IMG/VR virus record: IMGVR_UViG_3300017755_004695
Location: 1 to 47,195 of that record
Strand: one strand, 5' to 3'
Length of the DNA stretch: 47,195 nucleotides
Source: a virus
Positions 14,343 through 22,316 of this stretch are shown one piece after another; positions within the stretch are counted from its first letter, which is position 1; the number at the start of each line of letters is the position of its first letter. Position numbers and translations under genes: made by a program. Under the pieces are notes generated by a model. The model was given only the letters and a program-made list of their open reading frames with translations, was not told where the DNA came from and did not search any database.

Positions 14343-14770
14343 TTTACTATCCTTACGTTATCACCATCTTCGATGTAATATTTTCCAATACAATACCTGT
14401 TTAAATTCTTTTGACGTGTGATTGCAAAGTTGTTAACGTTGTCTATTATGATGTCAAACCTAGGATTATTCCAGATATTTTCCATAATGTCTCTTATACT
14501 TTTTTCACTGCTTGTATCGCACCTAGACCAAAATATTCTTTTCTCTTTTAGATAATCATATTTATTAGGTTGACTTCTATCAAATTCATCTATGCAATAT
14601 ATGTTTGATCTTTCTAAAAATCTATGCCACACTGGTATGCTACTCTCGATTCCAACTTGTAATAGATTTATTGGTTTATGGCGATATTCAAATAATTCTT
14701 TTTCGTAGAATAAAGAGTGCTGTTCTCTATTTGATTTATATCTTTTAAATAAAATATCAAGCACGTGCAA
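14339..14770 (-). CDS. Class I SAM methyltransferase-like protein, short form
   Basis: About 143 codons; the start is TTG at 14770 or GTG at 14764, as no ATG is available. KPINLLQVGIESSIPVWHRF followed by SNIYCIDEF is a motif I region (vG...g.s..w...ip..iygiD) of the family of small methyltransferases found in glycan and antibiotic clusters. Next come a DTSSEKSIRDIM segment and FDIIIDNVNN (motif IV-like DlIIDDg). Normal members run well over 180 residues, so the C-terminal half of the domain is short. Possibly a sugar O-methyltransferase or a degenerate remnant. Confidence 0.55.
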   Translation of the reverse strand: MHVLDILFKRYKSNREQHSLFYEKELFEYRHKPINLLQVGIESSIPVWHRFLERSNIYCIDEFDRSQPNKYDYLKEKRIFWSRCDTSSEKSIRDIMENIWNNPRFDIIIDNVNNFAITRQKNLNRYCIGKYYIEDGDNVRIVK

Positions 14771-15488
14771 ATCTATCTAAAGCTGCACCACCATATACAC
14801 TGTGATGATTATCATCTTTACTTAACACTTGATACCAACCATATTCTGCCGGCCAAAGTTTCTTTTCTTCATGTAGTTTATGAACGTTTTCTGTATCAAA
14901 TATTTTTCTTGGATGTATAATTAAATTATCATTTAGCCACCATGCCCAATCTCTGCTCCAAGTTTGATCTGTTTCTTCCGTAATGTAAACATGTTCAATG
15001 TCTTTAAATTTATTTAAATGAATCCATCTACCACCACGTATGGCAAATCCAATAGCAATATTATCATTATAAGATTGATTTAAATAATGAGTAAAATCTG
15101 CTCTCTCACCAATAATAGTATCCCATCGAGTTCTTACAATCATGTCATACTCTTCAGGTAAGTCAGCAACTTGATAAGCGTGAGCTATAATTTGTTTTGT
15201 AGCGTTGAGAAGTTTACCTTGGCTGGATTGACCAGTTCCATTTACAAAATCTTTTTTGTAAGCATGATATTTTGGATGAGGATTATCGGTTACACAATCT
15301 TTCCACGGATTGTAATGCATTTGTGGCTCAGGATAATATTTGCATTTATAGTTTCTTGACCTATCATCTTCATAAGCTTCCCATGTTGAATAAAAAATAT
15401 CCGCATCTGGAAATGCTTTTTTTACTGAATCAATATTTCTCTTATGCTTGTCTCTAATAAGACCTGATACGCAAATAGCAATTTTCAT
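14757..15488 (-). CDS. Putative glycosyltransferase, 243 residues
   Basis: Starts at ATG 15488, sharing a base with the upstream stop (TAATG). MKIAICVSGLIRDKHKRNID is the first strand; YDMIVRTRWDTIIGERADF contains the RxRxD motif used as the metal-binding site in a group of bacterial and phage glycosyltransferase-like proteins; a C-terminal WPAEYGWYQVL follows. Resembles proteins in capsule clusters and in marine phages. Acceptor unknown. Immediately downstream of the nucleotidyltransferase. Confidence 0.65.
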   Translation of the reverse strand: MKIAICVSGLIRDKHKRNIDSVKKAFPDADIFYSTWEAYEDDRSRNYKCKYYPEPQMHYNPWKDCVTDNPHPKYHAYKKDFVNGTGQSSQGKLLNATKQIIAHAYQVADLPEEYDMIVRTRWDTIIGERADFTHYLNQSYNDNIAIGFAIRGGRWIHLNKFKDIEHVYITEETDQTWSRDWAWWLNDNLIIHPRKIFDTENVHKLHEEKKLWPAEYGWYQVLSKDDNHHSVYGGAALDRFARA

Positions 15489-16219
15489 TATAAACTCTCT
15501 ATTTGTTCCCACCAAACACTATTTTTAAATTCGTTTAATTCTTCTGGTGTTCCCATTCCTATCATTTCATCTATACGATGTACTCCAACATTTTCTTCTA
15601 AGTAATTATATGTAGGTGCTAAATAAAATTCATTATTTGTTCTATCATTTGCAGCCATTTGTTTTTCATGTGCTTTAATCCAATCACACTCATCGCTAAA
15701 ATAATAAACGCCAACTGTTGCAAGATCGCTTATGATTTCTTTTTCTTTAAGTTGTAATAAACTATCATATTTATCGACCTCACAATAACTGTGTTTTGGT
15801 TCGTTATGATTTGGTGTAAACACTGGTATTAGGCCACCCGGATATAAATTACTGTCTATTTTTTCATAAAACTCTTTAGGATCCCATCGCATCAACTGAT
15901 CACAATTTGCAACTATCATAGGTTCACCACCTAATACATTTGTAGCTAGCCTAACAGTGCATGCTGCACCTTCGGTTGTACCCGGTATGATTATAATACG
16001 AGCATCAGAATAATGTTCTAGAATACGTTTATCAATTTCATATTCATCAACATGGTCTTGTCTAACTATGCACGTCAATTCTGCATTATTGCACCATAAG
16101 TTTTCAATAACTCGTGCAAACATAGGTTTGCCTTTAATATCAATTAAAGGTTTCGGTAAATCATAACCAGCATCAAAAAATCTTTGACCGTTTCCAGCCA
16201 TAGGTAGTATCAATTTCAT
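15488..16219 (-). CDS. Sugar-phosphate nucleotidyltransferase
   Basis: 243 residues. The opening MKLILPMAGNGQRFFDAGYD then LPKPLIDIKGKPMFARVIEN is the LxxAGxGxR...PKp...gkP signature of RmlA/GlmU-type nucleotidyltransferases. EPMIVANCDQLMRWDP supplies the metal-binding Asp (NcDq for the usual gDn/nsDq). It activates a sugar-1-phosphate, or related phosphoester, with an NTP. It is coupled by ATGA overlap to the RuBisCO-like gene directly upstream, so the two proteins are made in tandem and may act in sequence. Confidence 0.85.
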   Translation of the reverse strand: MKLILPMAGNGQRFFDAGYDLPKPLIDIKGKPMFARVIENLWCNNAELTCIVRQDHVDEYEIDKRILEHYSDARIIIIPGTTEGAACTVRLATNVLGGEPMIVANCDQLMRWDPKEFYEKIDSNLYPGGLIPVFTPNHNEPKHSYCEVDKYDSLLQLKEKEIISDLATVGVYYFSDECDWIKAHEKQMAANDRTNNEFYLAPTYNYLEENVGVHRIDEMIGMGTPEELNEFKNSVWWEQIESL

Positions 16220-17295
16220 TAATCTAAACTTTCTCTCATCTCTTTCACTTTTTTAATTAGTTTATCACCAGTATGTAGCCAACCACCAACTGATGCCATA
16301 AAATCATTGCCAATGCGTTCTTTAATTTCTCTAGCAAGAACTGGATTCATACCACAACTTAATGAAGGTATCACATCATATTTTTTACATATATCAATCG
16401 CTTCTAGTGTTTCTTCTTCACTTTCGCCTTCTGGATAGTAACCACCTAACATACCAACATGCATACTATCAACACCAGCCATACAACCGAGTTTAACTAA
16501 AACTGGCCAAGCTAAAGAATATTTGTTACTTGGATCTGTAAGTATTCTAATTCCAGATCTTTGGTAATGCGTGGCGATATCAAATCCTCTTGCAGTTGTA
16601 TATGCACCTAGGCCTGACCAAAAGTTAATATGACAACCGCCGACAATATTGTCTGTACAAGTATGATAATGAATCTTCTTTATATTACCTAATAATTCCA
16701 TAGGATCTGCATTTATACAATATGCAAAGAAACCTTTCCAACCTGAAATATTTTTTAAATGTTCGACTGCCTCAACTCTTTTTTCTAGAGGTAAGTATAA
16801 ATTTTGTGCCATGATTTCATCTTCTTTAATAAAATCTGCACCACCATAAACCATTTCTTTAACTATGAACATGTATTGTTCCATATTTAAACCTGATTTA
16901 GGTTTTATTATTGCACCGAATAAAGGTCTGTGTTGTGCGTCTAATCTGTTTTTCCAACCTGACATACCTAAAACCGGTTTTACATTATCAACATCAATAT
17001 CAATATCTAATACTCTGCATCTATCAACACCTAAGATATCAGTGTGACCACCCATAATAATACACATAAGTTGATTTACGTTTGGCCAAATAAATGCGTT
17101 TCTATTGAATTCAATTTTTACTATATTTCCTTCAACACTAATTACCTGTGCAGCATATTCTTGTATATTATCTGCAGTTTCTATTTCTGATCTAATGTTA
17201 GGATTGCCAATACTTTGTCCGATAGCAATTTCATGTGCTATCTTTGGAATATCAGGACCATCGACCTCGTATGTTACTATGTATCTTTTGTTCAT
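16219..17295 (-). CDS. RuBisCO-like protein (form IV-type RLP)
   Basis: 358 residues with the RuBisCO large-chain layout. The N-terminal alpha/beta domain (about 1-105) includes YIVTYEV and FIWPNVNQLMCIIMGG; the TIM barrel follows. FGAIIKPKSGL (K131, K133) aligns with the loop carrying spinach K175/K177. GGADFIKEDE (K157, D159, E160) matches the carbamylated Lys201 and metal ligands Asp203/Glu204. H279 in MHVGMLGG fits His327. Carboxylase residues are missing: Asn123 (GGHT here), the Glu60/Thr65 loop (GQSIGNPN), His294 (Q245) and loop-6 Lys334 (Tyr). It is therefore an enolase/isomerase-type RLP. It is shorter than typical forms, and sits between a methyltransferase and a nucleotidyltransferase with four-base overlaps. 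Confidence 0.88.
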   Translation of the reverse strand: MNKRYIVTYEVDGPDIPKIAHEIAIGQSIGNPNIRSEIETADNIQEYAAQVISVEGNIVKIEFNRNAFIWPNVNQLMCIIMGGHTDILGVDRCRVLDIDIDVDNVKPVLGMSGWKNRLDAQHRPLFGAIIKPKSGLNMEQYMFIVKEMVYGGADFIKEDEIMAQNLYLPLEKRVEAVEHLKNISGWKGFFAYCINADPMELLGNIKKIHYHTCTDNIVGGCHINFWSGLGAYTTARGFDIATHYQRSGIRILTDPSNKYSLAWPVLVKLGCMAGVDSMHVGMLGGYYPEGESEEETLEAIDICKKYDVIPSLSCGMNPVLAREIKERIGNDFMASVGGWLHTGDKLIKKVKEMRESLD

Positions 17296-17912
17296 ATTCT
17301 TATCTCGTATTGTGTTTCGCCGTGTCTAAGCATTTTAGTTAACTTATGTTTATTTATAAATTCGTCTACAGCTTTTGTTACACCTGGCTTAAACCATTTT
17401 GCATTTGGCCAACCATAGTCATCTCCTAAAATCAATCCACCCGGTTTCACAACATTCAATGAATTTTCTAAATCTTTTAAACACCCTTCATATGAATGAT
17501 CACCATCAATATAAATCCAATCAAGCATCTCATTATTGCCATGTCCTTTTGCTGCCATAAATTGTTCGAACCACTCGTCCGATGTCATTCTACATAATTC
17601 AACTTCAGGATCAATTTTAAATCTTTCCTTTACTTCCTCATAAACTCTATCATAATATTTTAAAAATCCTGTTGGAGCAATTTCACCAGTTACTTTAGCA
17701 TATTTAGCAAGATATTCTTGAAAAGACATTTCGCTATTTTCTTTATATGGTTCTACGGAATACGAATCAACCATATACAATTTTTTTAAACCTTTTTTTA
17801 AAAATTGTGTTGAAGTGTTGCCGAACCAAACACCTATTTCTGCACCTGTTGTATCAGGTTTTATTACATGCATTATGTGTCTTGAGTCTTTATTTGTATG
17901 AGTTGCCATCAT
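17292..17912 (-). CDS. Class I SAM-dependent methyltransferase (Methyltransf_24-like)
   Basis: 206 residues. TGAEIGVWFGNTSTQFL is motif I (E.GVwfG.ss), KLYMVDSYSVEPY motif II, MLDWIYIDGDHSYEGCLKDL the hallmark DgdHsYe..l.Dl, and LNVVKPGGLILGDDYGW the post-IV GG.i..DDy. This family methylates small molecules or sugars, often O-methylation in glycan clusters. Coupled by ATGA to the RuBisCO-like gene downstream. Confidence 0.85.
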   Translation of the reverse strand: MMATHTNKDSRHIMHVIKPDTTGAEIGVWFGNTSTQFLKKGLKKLYMVDSYSVEPYKENSEMSFQEYLAKYAKVTGEIAPTGFLKYYDRVYEEVKERFKIDPEVELCRMTSDEWFEQFMAAKGHGNNEMLDWIYIDGDHSYEGCLKDLENSLNVVKPGGLILGDDYGWPNAKWFKPGVTKAVDEFINKHKLTKMLRHGETQYEIRI

Positions 17913-17917
17913 GATAG

Positions 17918-18688
17918 TTATACCTTAAAATATTTACTTCCATTATTAATTGCTCTTACTAAATGATGAGACTTGTATGAGCCATCTGTATCATATATAT
18001 GTATGTCTTTATAATCCTTATATAACTGTGCAATATGCATCATACCAGAATCACTACCAATGTGGCACGTTGCCAAAGACATGGCCAAACCAATGTGAGG
18101 TATTGAATCTTTAAGTTGGCCTTCACCTTCACCACCAACTTTTAAAACTACACCTTGATACTTATCTTCTATTTGTCGTATCATCTGTTTTGATAATCTT
18201 CTTCTTGGATCTGTAGAATCCCATTGAGCTGTAATAAACACATCTGGAAACCAAGCGTTCTCAACAACTGGTTTTAGTTTTGGTAACTTCTTTAAATACT
18301 GAGACATCTCGATTCCAACTTTAGTTTCATTTGGATGCATATGTGCAGTATCTTCATAATGATATATTTTTGCATCAAATCCTTTTGATTTAAGATACTT
18401 TATCCATTCAACTTCTGTTAGATTTTCAACTGGATGTGTTTCAATATAAAGTGAATCAGATGGAAATAAACTCATAAGTTCAGCCCATGACTTTTTCTTT
18501 TTATTAGAAATTTTACCACCAGCCACACTCCACTTATCATCAGTCAAATGTATTGTTACTGGTGTATTGTGAGCTTTTCCGTATTGATATGCAAGCAACA
18601 AACTATGAGATCTGTCACCTAACCCTGGTGTAGTGTATGGCCTATCGCCACTTCTTACACTCTTTGATCTTAACGCTATGTGTTTCAA
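17918..18688 (-). CDS. GT9-like glycosyltransferase (GT-B fold)
   Basis: 256 residues. The start (RPYTTPGLGDRSHSLLLAYQ) has the GlGD...l...y glycine loop of GT-B enzymes. FPDVFITAQWDSTDPRRRLS corresponds to the donor-domain strand, and LAMSLATCHIGSDSGMMHIA is the characteristic GT9 motif (c.igsDSG.mHiA) of ADP-heptose:LPS heptosyltransferases. Shorter than typical GT9 (about 340), as in other marine phage versions. The donor is unknown. Confidence 0.75.
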   Translation of the reverse strand: MKHIALRSKSVRSGDRPYTTPGLGDRSHSLLLAYQYGKAHNTPVTIHLTDDKWSVAGGKISNKKKKSWAELMSLFPSDSLYIETHPVENLTEVEWIKYLKSKGFDAKIYHYEDTAHMHPNETKVGIEMSQYLKKLPKLKPVVENAWFPDVFITAQWDSTDPRRRLSKQMIRQIEDKYQGVVLKVGGEGEGQLKDSIPHIGLAMSLATCHIGSDSGMMHIAQLYKDYKDIHIYDTDGSYKSHHLVRAINNGSKYFKV

Positions 18689-19026
18689 TGGCTTTTCTTT
18701 TCGGTTATTTCGCTGCCAAAATATATATCAATACGTTTTTTAGTTTCATGTCTTAAATCATTTATTTGAGTAATAAGAAATGCAGTATTAGATTCTTCTT
18801 TACTAAATCTTTCTACATCTTTTCTTTTAATATCTTCTAAATACCACAACTGTTGATTAATTGCTAACATAATACCTAAATAAAAATCAAACCCTGGATG
18901 AGTTAAATCAAGACTTTTGTATTGTTTTAATTCTGTTGCAACGTCAAGACCTTCGTCTTGTTTTATTACTAATATAGAATACCTATCTATGTATTCACCC
19001 ATACTTATATCAATTTGAATTTTCAT
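18685..19026 (-). CDS. DUF6165-like protein
   Basis: 113 residues, all helical. MKIQIDISMGEYIDRYSILV then IKQDEG resembles the N-terminus of DUF6165 proteins (GE.iDk.tIl.iK), which accompany LPS and capsule glycosyltransferases; the remainder is a charged coiled coil. No enzymatic motif. Overlaps both neighbours by four bases, which suggests co-translation with the two glycosyltransferases. Confidence 0.6.
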   Translation of the reverse strand: MKIQIDISMGEYIDRYSILVIKQDEGLDVATELKQYKSLDLTHPGFDFYLGIMLAINQQLWYLEDIKRKDVERFSKEESNTAFLITQINDLRHETKKRIDIYFGSEITEKKSH

Positions 19027-19820
19027 TGTACAATCTCCATCAACTCTTGAACATTTTCACCATTATTCGGTAATTTATCTTTAAGAAAGAAATGTACGAA
19101 ATATGCTTCTTTTATTTTATCATTTGGTATTGCTGTATAAAGTGCATTCCATTTCCAGTTAAGATAAGTCTGTACCATATTTTCTTTCTTAACCCAATAA
19201 TTTAATAGTGTCTGATCAGTGCTCCATTTCCATGCACCTTGGCCATCAACAAAGTCTTTAAACTCAGGTCTTTGTATAAACTCTTTTCCACTTTGTCCAT
19301 TTAAGTATTTAGTGATTTTTTTATCCATGAGCATTAAACCCATATTATAAAATAATGCTCCATTTTCATGTGTCCACTCCCAATTGACATCTTTGAGATT
19401 GGAATACTGCATTCGAGTATATCCTACTAATTTTTGTTTGTACCACGGGAGGATTGGCGCCATTCTTTCCACAACTCCGGCAAACTCAGTGGTTCCACCG
19501 AAATTATCCAATTCCAAGAAGATGTTTGGTGTTTCAGGGCGCACCCAGATATCAGCATCAATAATGCAAATCTGGTCATACCTATCAAAATAATCGAGTG
19601 CATTTTCTTTTTCATAAATTGGTAAGAATCCTCCATATTTTTCATATGACTCTTTACTACGATTTGTTGCAAATACGTCAGGTTTAATCATCATTTTGGG
19701 GATTGTTTGTACTATATAATCTACAGAAATTCTATCAGCATAAGCTTTAACCGAAGCTGTACAGTGATCATACAACTTCGATTTTTTACCAGTGTAAACT
19801 TGATATATCAATCTCTTCAT
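19023..19820 (-). CDS. GT-A glycosyltransferase, first gene of the sugar cluster
   Basis: 265 residues. RLIYQVYTGKKSKLYDHCTA is the first strand. ALDYFDRYDQICIIDADIWV carries the DxD metal motif (DAD), and ENGALFYNMGLMLMDKKITK the N.G.m.. acceptor-loop motif. GAWKWSTDQTLLNYWV is like the DQ.lLN of GT8-type enzymes. It opens the leftward run of eleven overlapping genes to 11749. Confidence 0.75.
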   Translation of the reverse strand: MKRLIYQVYTGKKSKLYDHCTASVKAYADRISVDYIVQTIPKMMIKPDVFATNRSKESYEKYGGFLPIYEKENALDYFDRYDQICIIDADIWVRPETPNIFLELDNFGGTTEFAGVVERMAPILPWYKQKLVGYTRMQYSNLKDVNWEWTHENGALFYNMGLMLMDKKITKYLNGQSGKEFIQRPEFKDFVDGQGAWKWSTDQTLLNYWVKKENMVQTYLNWKWNALYTAIPNDKIKEAYFVHFFLKDKLPNNGENVQELMEIVQ

Positions 19821-19837
19821 ACGAAATCCTTTGTTTA

Positions 19838-20164
19838 TTATTTCTTTGCTAAAGCTTCCTTGCCATAGAATGCAGCAACAATAGCAGCAACTGATACAAA
19901 GTATACAGCAGCCATGTCTCCTAATATTTTTGCAGCATTATCGAGACTGAATAATGTTGCAGCAATAACAAATGCAGGATATAATAACATACCGCTTAAG
20001 GCAAACCATGCCATATTTCTCTGAGCATCTTGTTTTTTATCTTCATTCTCTAACTGTATCAATTTTTGTTCCATTTCAAATTCTTCATCAGTAACAATTC
20101 CGTCACCGTCTTTATCAAAACTCGCGTACTTGCTTCCTGCCTCTAGTTGTTTTTGTGCAGCCAT
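19838..20164 (-). CDS. EF-hand membrane protein
   Basis: 108 residues from the ATG at 20164, which has AAAGGAG seven bases before it; an ATG at 20170 is too close to that site. Residues 15-30 (SFDKDGDGIVTDEEFE) form one canonical calcium-binding EF-hand loop (DKDGDGIVTDEE). A charged helix follows, then two transmembrane segments (WFALSGMLLYPAFVIAATLF and AVYFVSVAAIVAAFYG). A single EF-hand fused to a two-span membrane module suggests a calcium-sensing or virion/membrane protein. I recall similar proteins in T4-like marine phages. Function unknown. Confidence 0.75.
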   Translation of the reverse strand: MAAQKQLEAGSKYASFDKDGDGIVTDEEFEMEQKLIQLENEDKKQDAQRNMAWFALSGMLLYPAFVIAATLFSLDNAAKILGDMAAVYFVSVAAIVAAFYGKEALAKK

Positions 20165-20387
20165 CTGCATACTCCTTTATTTTCTTCGCTAATTCTTCAG
20201 CTTCTTTAAATCCATTACGAAGAGAATTTGACCTGTGGCCATCTTTCAAAAACCAATTTATATTATTTATATCAGAACCTTCGGGCATATTATAACCTTT
20301 AGTAACCTCCTCAAAGTCTGATCTTAGTTTTATTACTTGTGTCAGCGATAAGTCAGTGGCCGAACATTTTGCGAGTTCTATATTCAT
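20115..20387 (-). CDS. Hypothetical protein, 90 residues
   Basis: Starts MNIELAKCSATDLSLTQVIK; helical, no motif. It overlaps the exonuclease gene at its 5' end (about 35 bases) and the EF-hand gene at its 3' end (50 bases), unusually deep overlaps. The C-terminal tail (DGCTKTTRGRKQVREF) is dual-coding and low in conservation-like features. Moderately convincing. Confidence 0.55.
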   Translation of the reverse strand: MNIELAKCSATDLSLTQVIKLRSDFEEVTKGYNMPEGSDINNINWFLKDGHRSNSLRNGFKEAEELAKKIKEYADGCTKTTRGRKQVREF

Positions 20388-21045
20388 CAATTGTTTCCTT
20401 TAATAATTTAGTATAGTTATCCCTGTGTTCTACAAAAACTAAGGGCTTTTCATGATCGACATCCATAATGACTACAACATTAGGTATCACCATTCCTGTT
20501 CGCTCTTCCCACATGATTGCATACGCAGCACCTTGTGCAAAGTAGTTGCTTATCTTTTCTTTCTTTTTTATATATCTTGAAGTTTTAAAATCGATTATAG
20601 ACGGTACACCGTTATATTCTGCAACACAATCACATCTACCGGCCACACCTAAGTAATCACTATATAAAGCAACCTCGAGGCCGAATATCGTTCCAATACC
20701 GTTATCAAGTACAGGTTTGAGATTTTTAAGGCTTTGTTGGATGTGTGGTAAAAAGTCTGATGTGTCTTCATTATTTAAATACTTTTCTACAATGCTGTGC
20801 ACCTTCGTACCTCGCCTAGATGCTTTGCCGCTTACTATATCTGCTTGTTCTTCACCTACACGGTTTCTCCAAGCACGTATAAAATCTTCCGTAAGTATAC
20901 TTAAAACTGTAGTGACACTAGGATAAGACTTGCCATTAGGAGTACTATAAGTTCTCCCAGTATCGGTAGTTTCAGCAGTAAGATCTTTATATCCGATATC
21001 AACTTTGTCATGGCTAAATGTTTTGTTTTGGTTTGTCGTCTTCAT
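20353..21045 (-). CDS. PD-(D/E)XK exonuclease (MGME1/RecB-like)
   Basis: 230 residues. The nuclease core is visible: SRRGTKVHSIVEKYLNNED (G...H..iE), FGLEVALYSDYLGVAGRCDC with the motif II Asp of GrcD, and VPSIIDFKTSR, the (D/E)xK motif (DFKT). FAQGAAYAIMWEERTG is the trailing Q..aYa helix. This order is that of RecB-type and mitochondrial MGME1-like nucleases, which cyanophages also carry. Likely role: processing DNA ends during replication and recombination. The start (ATG 21045) overlaps the previous gene by 32 bases. Confidence 0.82.
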   Translation of the reverse strand: MKTTNQNKTFSHDKVDIGYKDLTAETTDTGRTYSTPNGKSYPSVTTVLSILTEDFIRAWRNRVGEEQADIVSGKASRRGTKVHSIVEKYLNNEDTSDFLPHIQQSLKNLKPVLDNGIGTIFGLEVALYSDYLGVAGRCDCVAEYNGVPSIIDFKTSRYIKKKEKISNYFAQGAAYAIMWEERTGMVIPNVVVIMDVDHEKPLVFVEHRDNYTKLLKETIDEYRTRKMFGH

Positions 21046-21280
21046 AATTATAATTAAAAATCTCTTTCACTTTGTCTGTTGGTAAACAGTATATTGCATC
21101 AGGTTGATATTTAAAATTGTATGATGCACTCGCTGTTGTATATATTCTTTGATGCATTACAGAAACATATTGGTTGCATTCTAACACGCTATCGAAAAAA
21201 GGCTGTTTAAAAATAAAAAGAGGTCTATCTGCAGCCATTTTATTTGCCATAACAAAAGATACTATAATAAAGAATTTCAT
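21014..21280 (-). CDS. Small secreted protein, 88 residues
   Basis: AAGGAT precedes the ATG. MKFFIIVSFVMANKMAADRP resembles a signal peptide. The mature part has two cysteines (VLECNQYVSVMHQRIYTT and DAIYCLPTDKVKEIF), matching the two-cysteine periplasmic pattern common in marine T4-like phages. Function unknown. Confidence 0.62.
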   Translation of the reverse strand: MKFFIIVSFVMANKMAADRPLFIFKQPFFDSVLECNQYVSVMHQRIYTTASASYNFKYQPDAIYCLPTDKVKEIFNYNYEDDKPKQNI

Positions 21281-21289
21281 ATCCTTCCC

Positions 21290-21520
21290 CTAAGTTTTAA
21301 TTGTATTACCTCTTCCAGAATTTTCTTTAATTCTTGAAAGGTTGTCTTTCCACCCTTGATCTGTCTTTGATAGTAAGCTACCTCTACTTGATACTATCTT
21401 TGGAAAAGTTAAAACTTTTATGCAATTATGCTTTTTAAGATAGTCTTGCAACTCATCAGCTTTTATAAAAATTTCATATTCATCACCTTCTTCTAAAGGC
21501 TTTACTGTATACTTAGGCAA
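21290..21520 (-). CDS. Small FmdB-like/phage conserved protein, TTG start
   Basis: I choose the TTG at 21520, inside the stop region of the upstream gene with AAAGGA seven bases before it. This gives a 76-residue protein beginning (M)PKYTVKPLEEGDEYEIFIK, like the MPxYxxK... start of a small conserved phage family; a longer ATG frame from 21619 would overlap the upstream gene by 107 bases. The end (KTDQGWKDNLSRIKENSGRG then NTIKT) is the conserved tail of that family. The zinc-ribbon cysteines of FmdB are absent (one Cys only). Function unknown. Confidence 0.72.
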   Translation of the reverse strand: MPKYTVKPLEEGDEYEIFIKADELQDYLKKHNCIKVLTFPKIVSSRGSLLSKTDQGWKDNLSRIKENSGRGNTIKT

Positions 21521-22073
21521 CTTGGTATCCTTTCCACCAGTCAGGAGCTGGTCTTCCCCAATCCCACTTAGCAAAGGGTTTTGCTTTGTGATAGTAGTTT
21601 CTATATGCTTGAACTGCATCGCCTGGAACCATGCAATCTGGAAAATGACTCATGGCTTGTGCGAATTCGGTAAGACCTATATCTGGTATATTTATAGGCG
21701 GAGCAGCCAGTATTGGACCAAGTTTCTTAAAAGTTACGTGATCTTTATTTCTACGATATTTAAATTCTCTGGCCATTTCAACAAAGTGTGCATAGTGCCA
21801 GTTGTAGTTTGTTAGACTTGCTGCTGTCCATGTGGTACATGGATGATACTTATGTACTGCAAGATAATACAAATCATCACGTATATCGCCAAAAGAATAA
21901 TACGTTTGCATAGTCTTACCTGACTTTGACCTACGTTTTTCTGGCGTGCCATCAAGCATACGATGTACTGTACTTAGCATTTGTGCAGATTCCACAATCA
22001 TTTTAGGAACATGCTTGTCACAAAGCATTTGTGCAGCTATATGCGGATCCTTGTCCAAAATAAAAATATTCAT
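21513..22073 (-). CDS. Conserved phage protein (MNIFxLDxDP family), 186 residues
   Basis: ATG at 22073 with GAAAGGTG upstream. MNIFILDKDPHIAAQMLCDK then HVPKMIVESAQMLSTVHRML is a recognisable conserved block in phage and bacterial proteins. CTTWTAASLTNYNWHYAHFV follows, with H, W and C residues that look functional. I do not know an established activity. First gene behind the promoter at 22097. Confidence 0.72.
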   Translation of the reverse strand: MNIFILDKDPHIAAQMLCDKHVPKMIVESAQMLSTVHRMLDGTPEKRRSKSGKTMQTYYSFGDIRDDLYYLAVHKYHPCTTWTAASLTNYNWHYAHFVEMAREFKYRRNKDHVTFKKLGPILAAPPINIPDIGLTEFAQAMSHFPDCMVPGDAVQAYRNYYHKAKPFAKWDWGRPAPDWWKGYQVA

Positions 22074-22096
22074 GTTTTTCACCTTTCAAATAATAT

Positions 22097-22125
22097 ATTA
22101 TACCATAATTCATTCAGTTTGTAAA
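22097..22125 (-). promoter_or_regulatory. Sigma70-type early promoter
   Basis: Minus strand TTTACA (22125-22120), 17 bases ending TGG, TATAAT (22102-22097). Intergenic, upstream of the 186-residue gene. Confidence 0.82.
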
Positions 22126-22136
22126 TAGTTATTTTT

Positions 22137-22289
22137 TTAAATGATTTGAAATTTATCCTCCAGTACTTTTAATAACTTGACTTTTTTTCTTATGAAATCT
22201 CTTTTCTTGTCGATCTTTTCCATACGATTAATTCTACCTCTCTTTTTAAATTTTAGTCCGTAGTTTTTTTCAAGTTGTTGTAGTACCAT
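22137..22289 (-). CDS. 50-residue basic protein
   Basis: ATG at 22289 with GAAAGGTAAAGAG upstream; stop TAA at 22137-22139. Starts MVLQQLEKNYGLKFKKRGRI and continues as one lysine/arginine-rich helix (IDKKRDFIRKKVKLLKVLED). Fills what would otherwise be an empty 180-base gap. Possibly nucleic-acid binding. Not recognised. Confidence 0.65.
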   Translation of the reverse strand: MVLQQLEKNYGLKFKKRGRINRMEKIDKKRDFIRKKVKLLKVLEDKFQII

Positions 22290-22316
22290 CTCTTTACCTT
22301 TCGTAAGGTTGTAGAG

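Noticed and set aside
16219-17295. Functional RuBisCO carboxylase
   Set aside because: The carbamylation-site Lys and metal ligands are present, but the equivalents of Asn123, His294, Lys334 and the Glu60/Thr65 loop are not, so CO2 fixation on RuBP is very unlikely.
17349-17360. TATTTATA (minus-strand TATAAATA) as a late promoter
   Set aside because: It is inside coding sequence with no suitably placed downstream start. Similar matches inside genes near 21693, 22848 and 32146 were also dismissed.
21290-21619. Longer ATG-started version of the 76-residue protein
   Set aside because: It would overlap the upstream gene by 107 bases; the TTG at 21520 has a ribosome binding site and gives the family's usual N-terminus.
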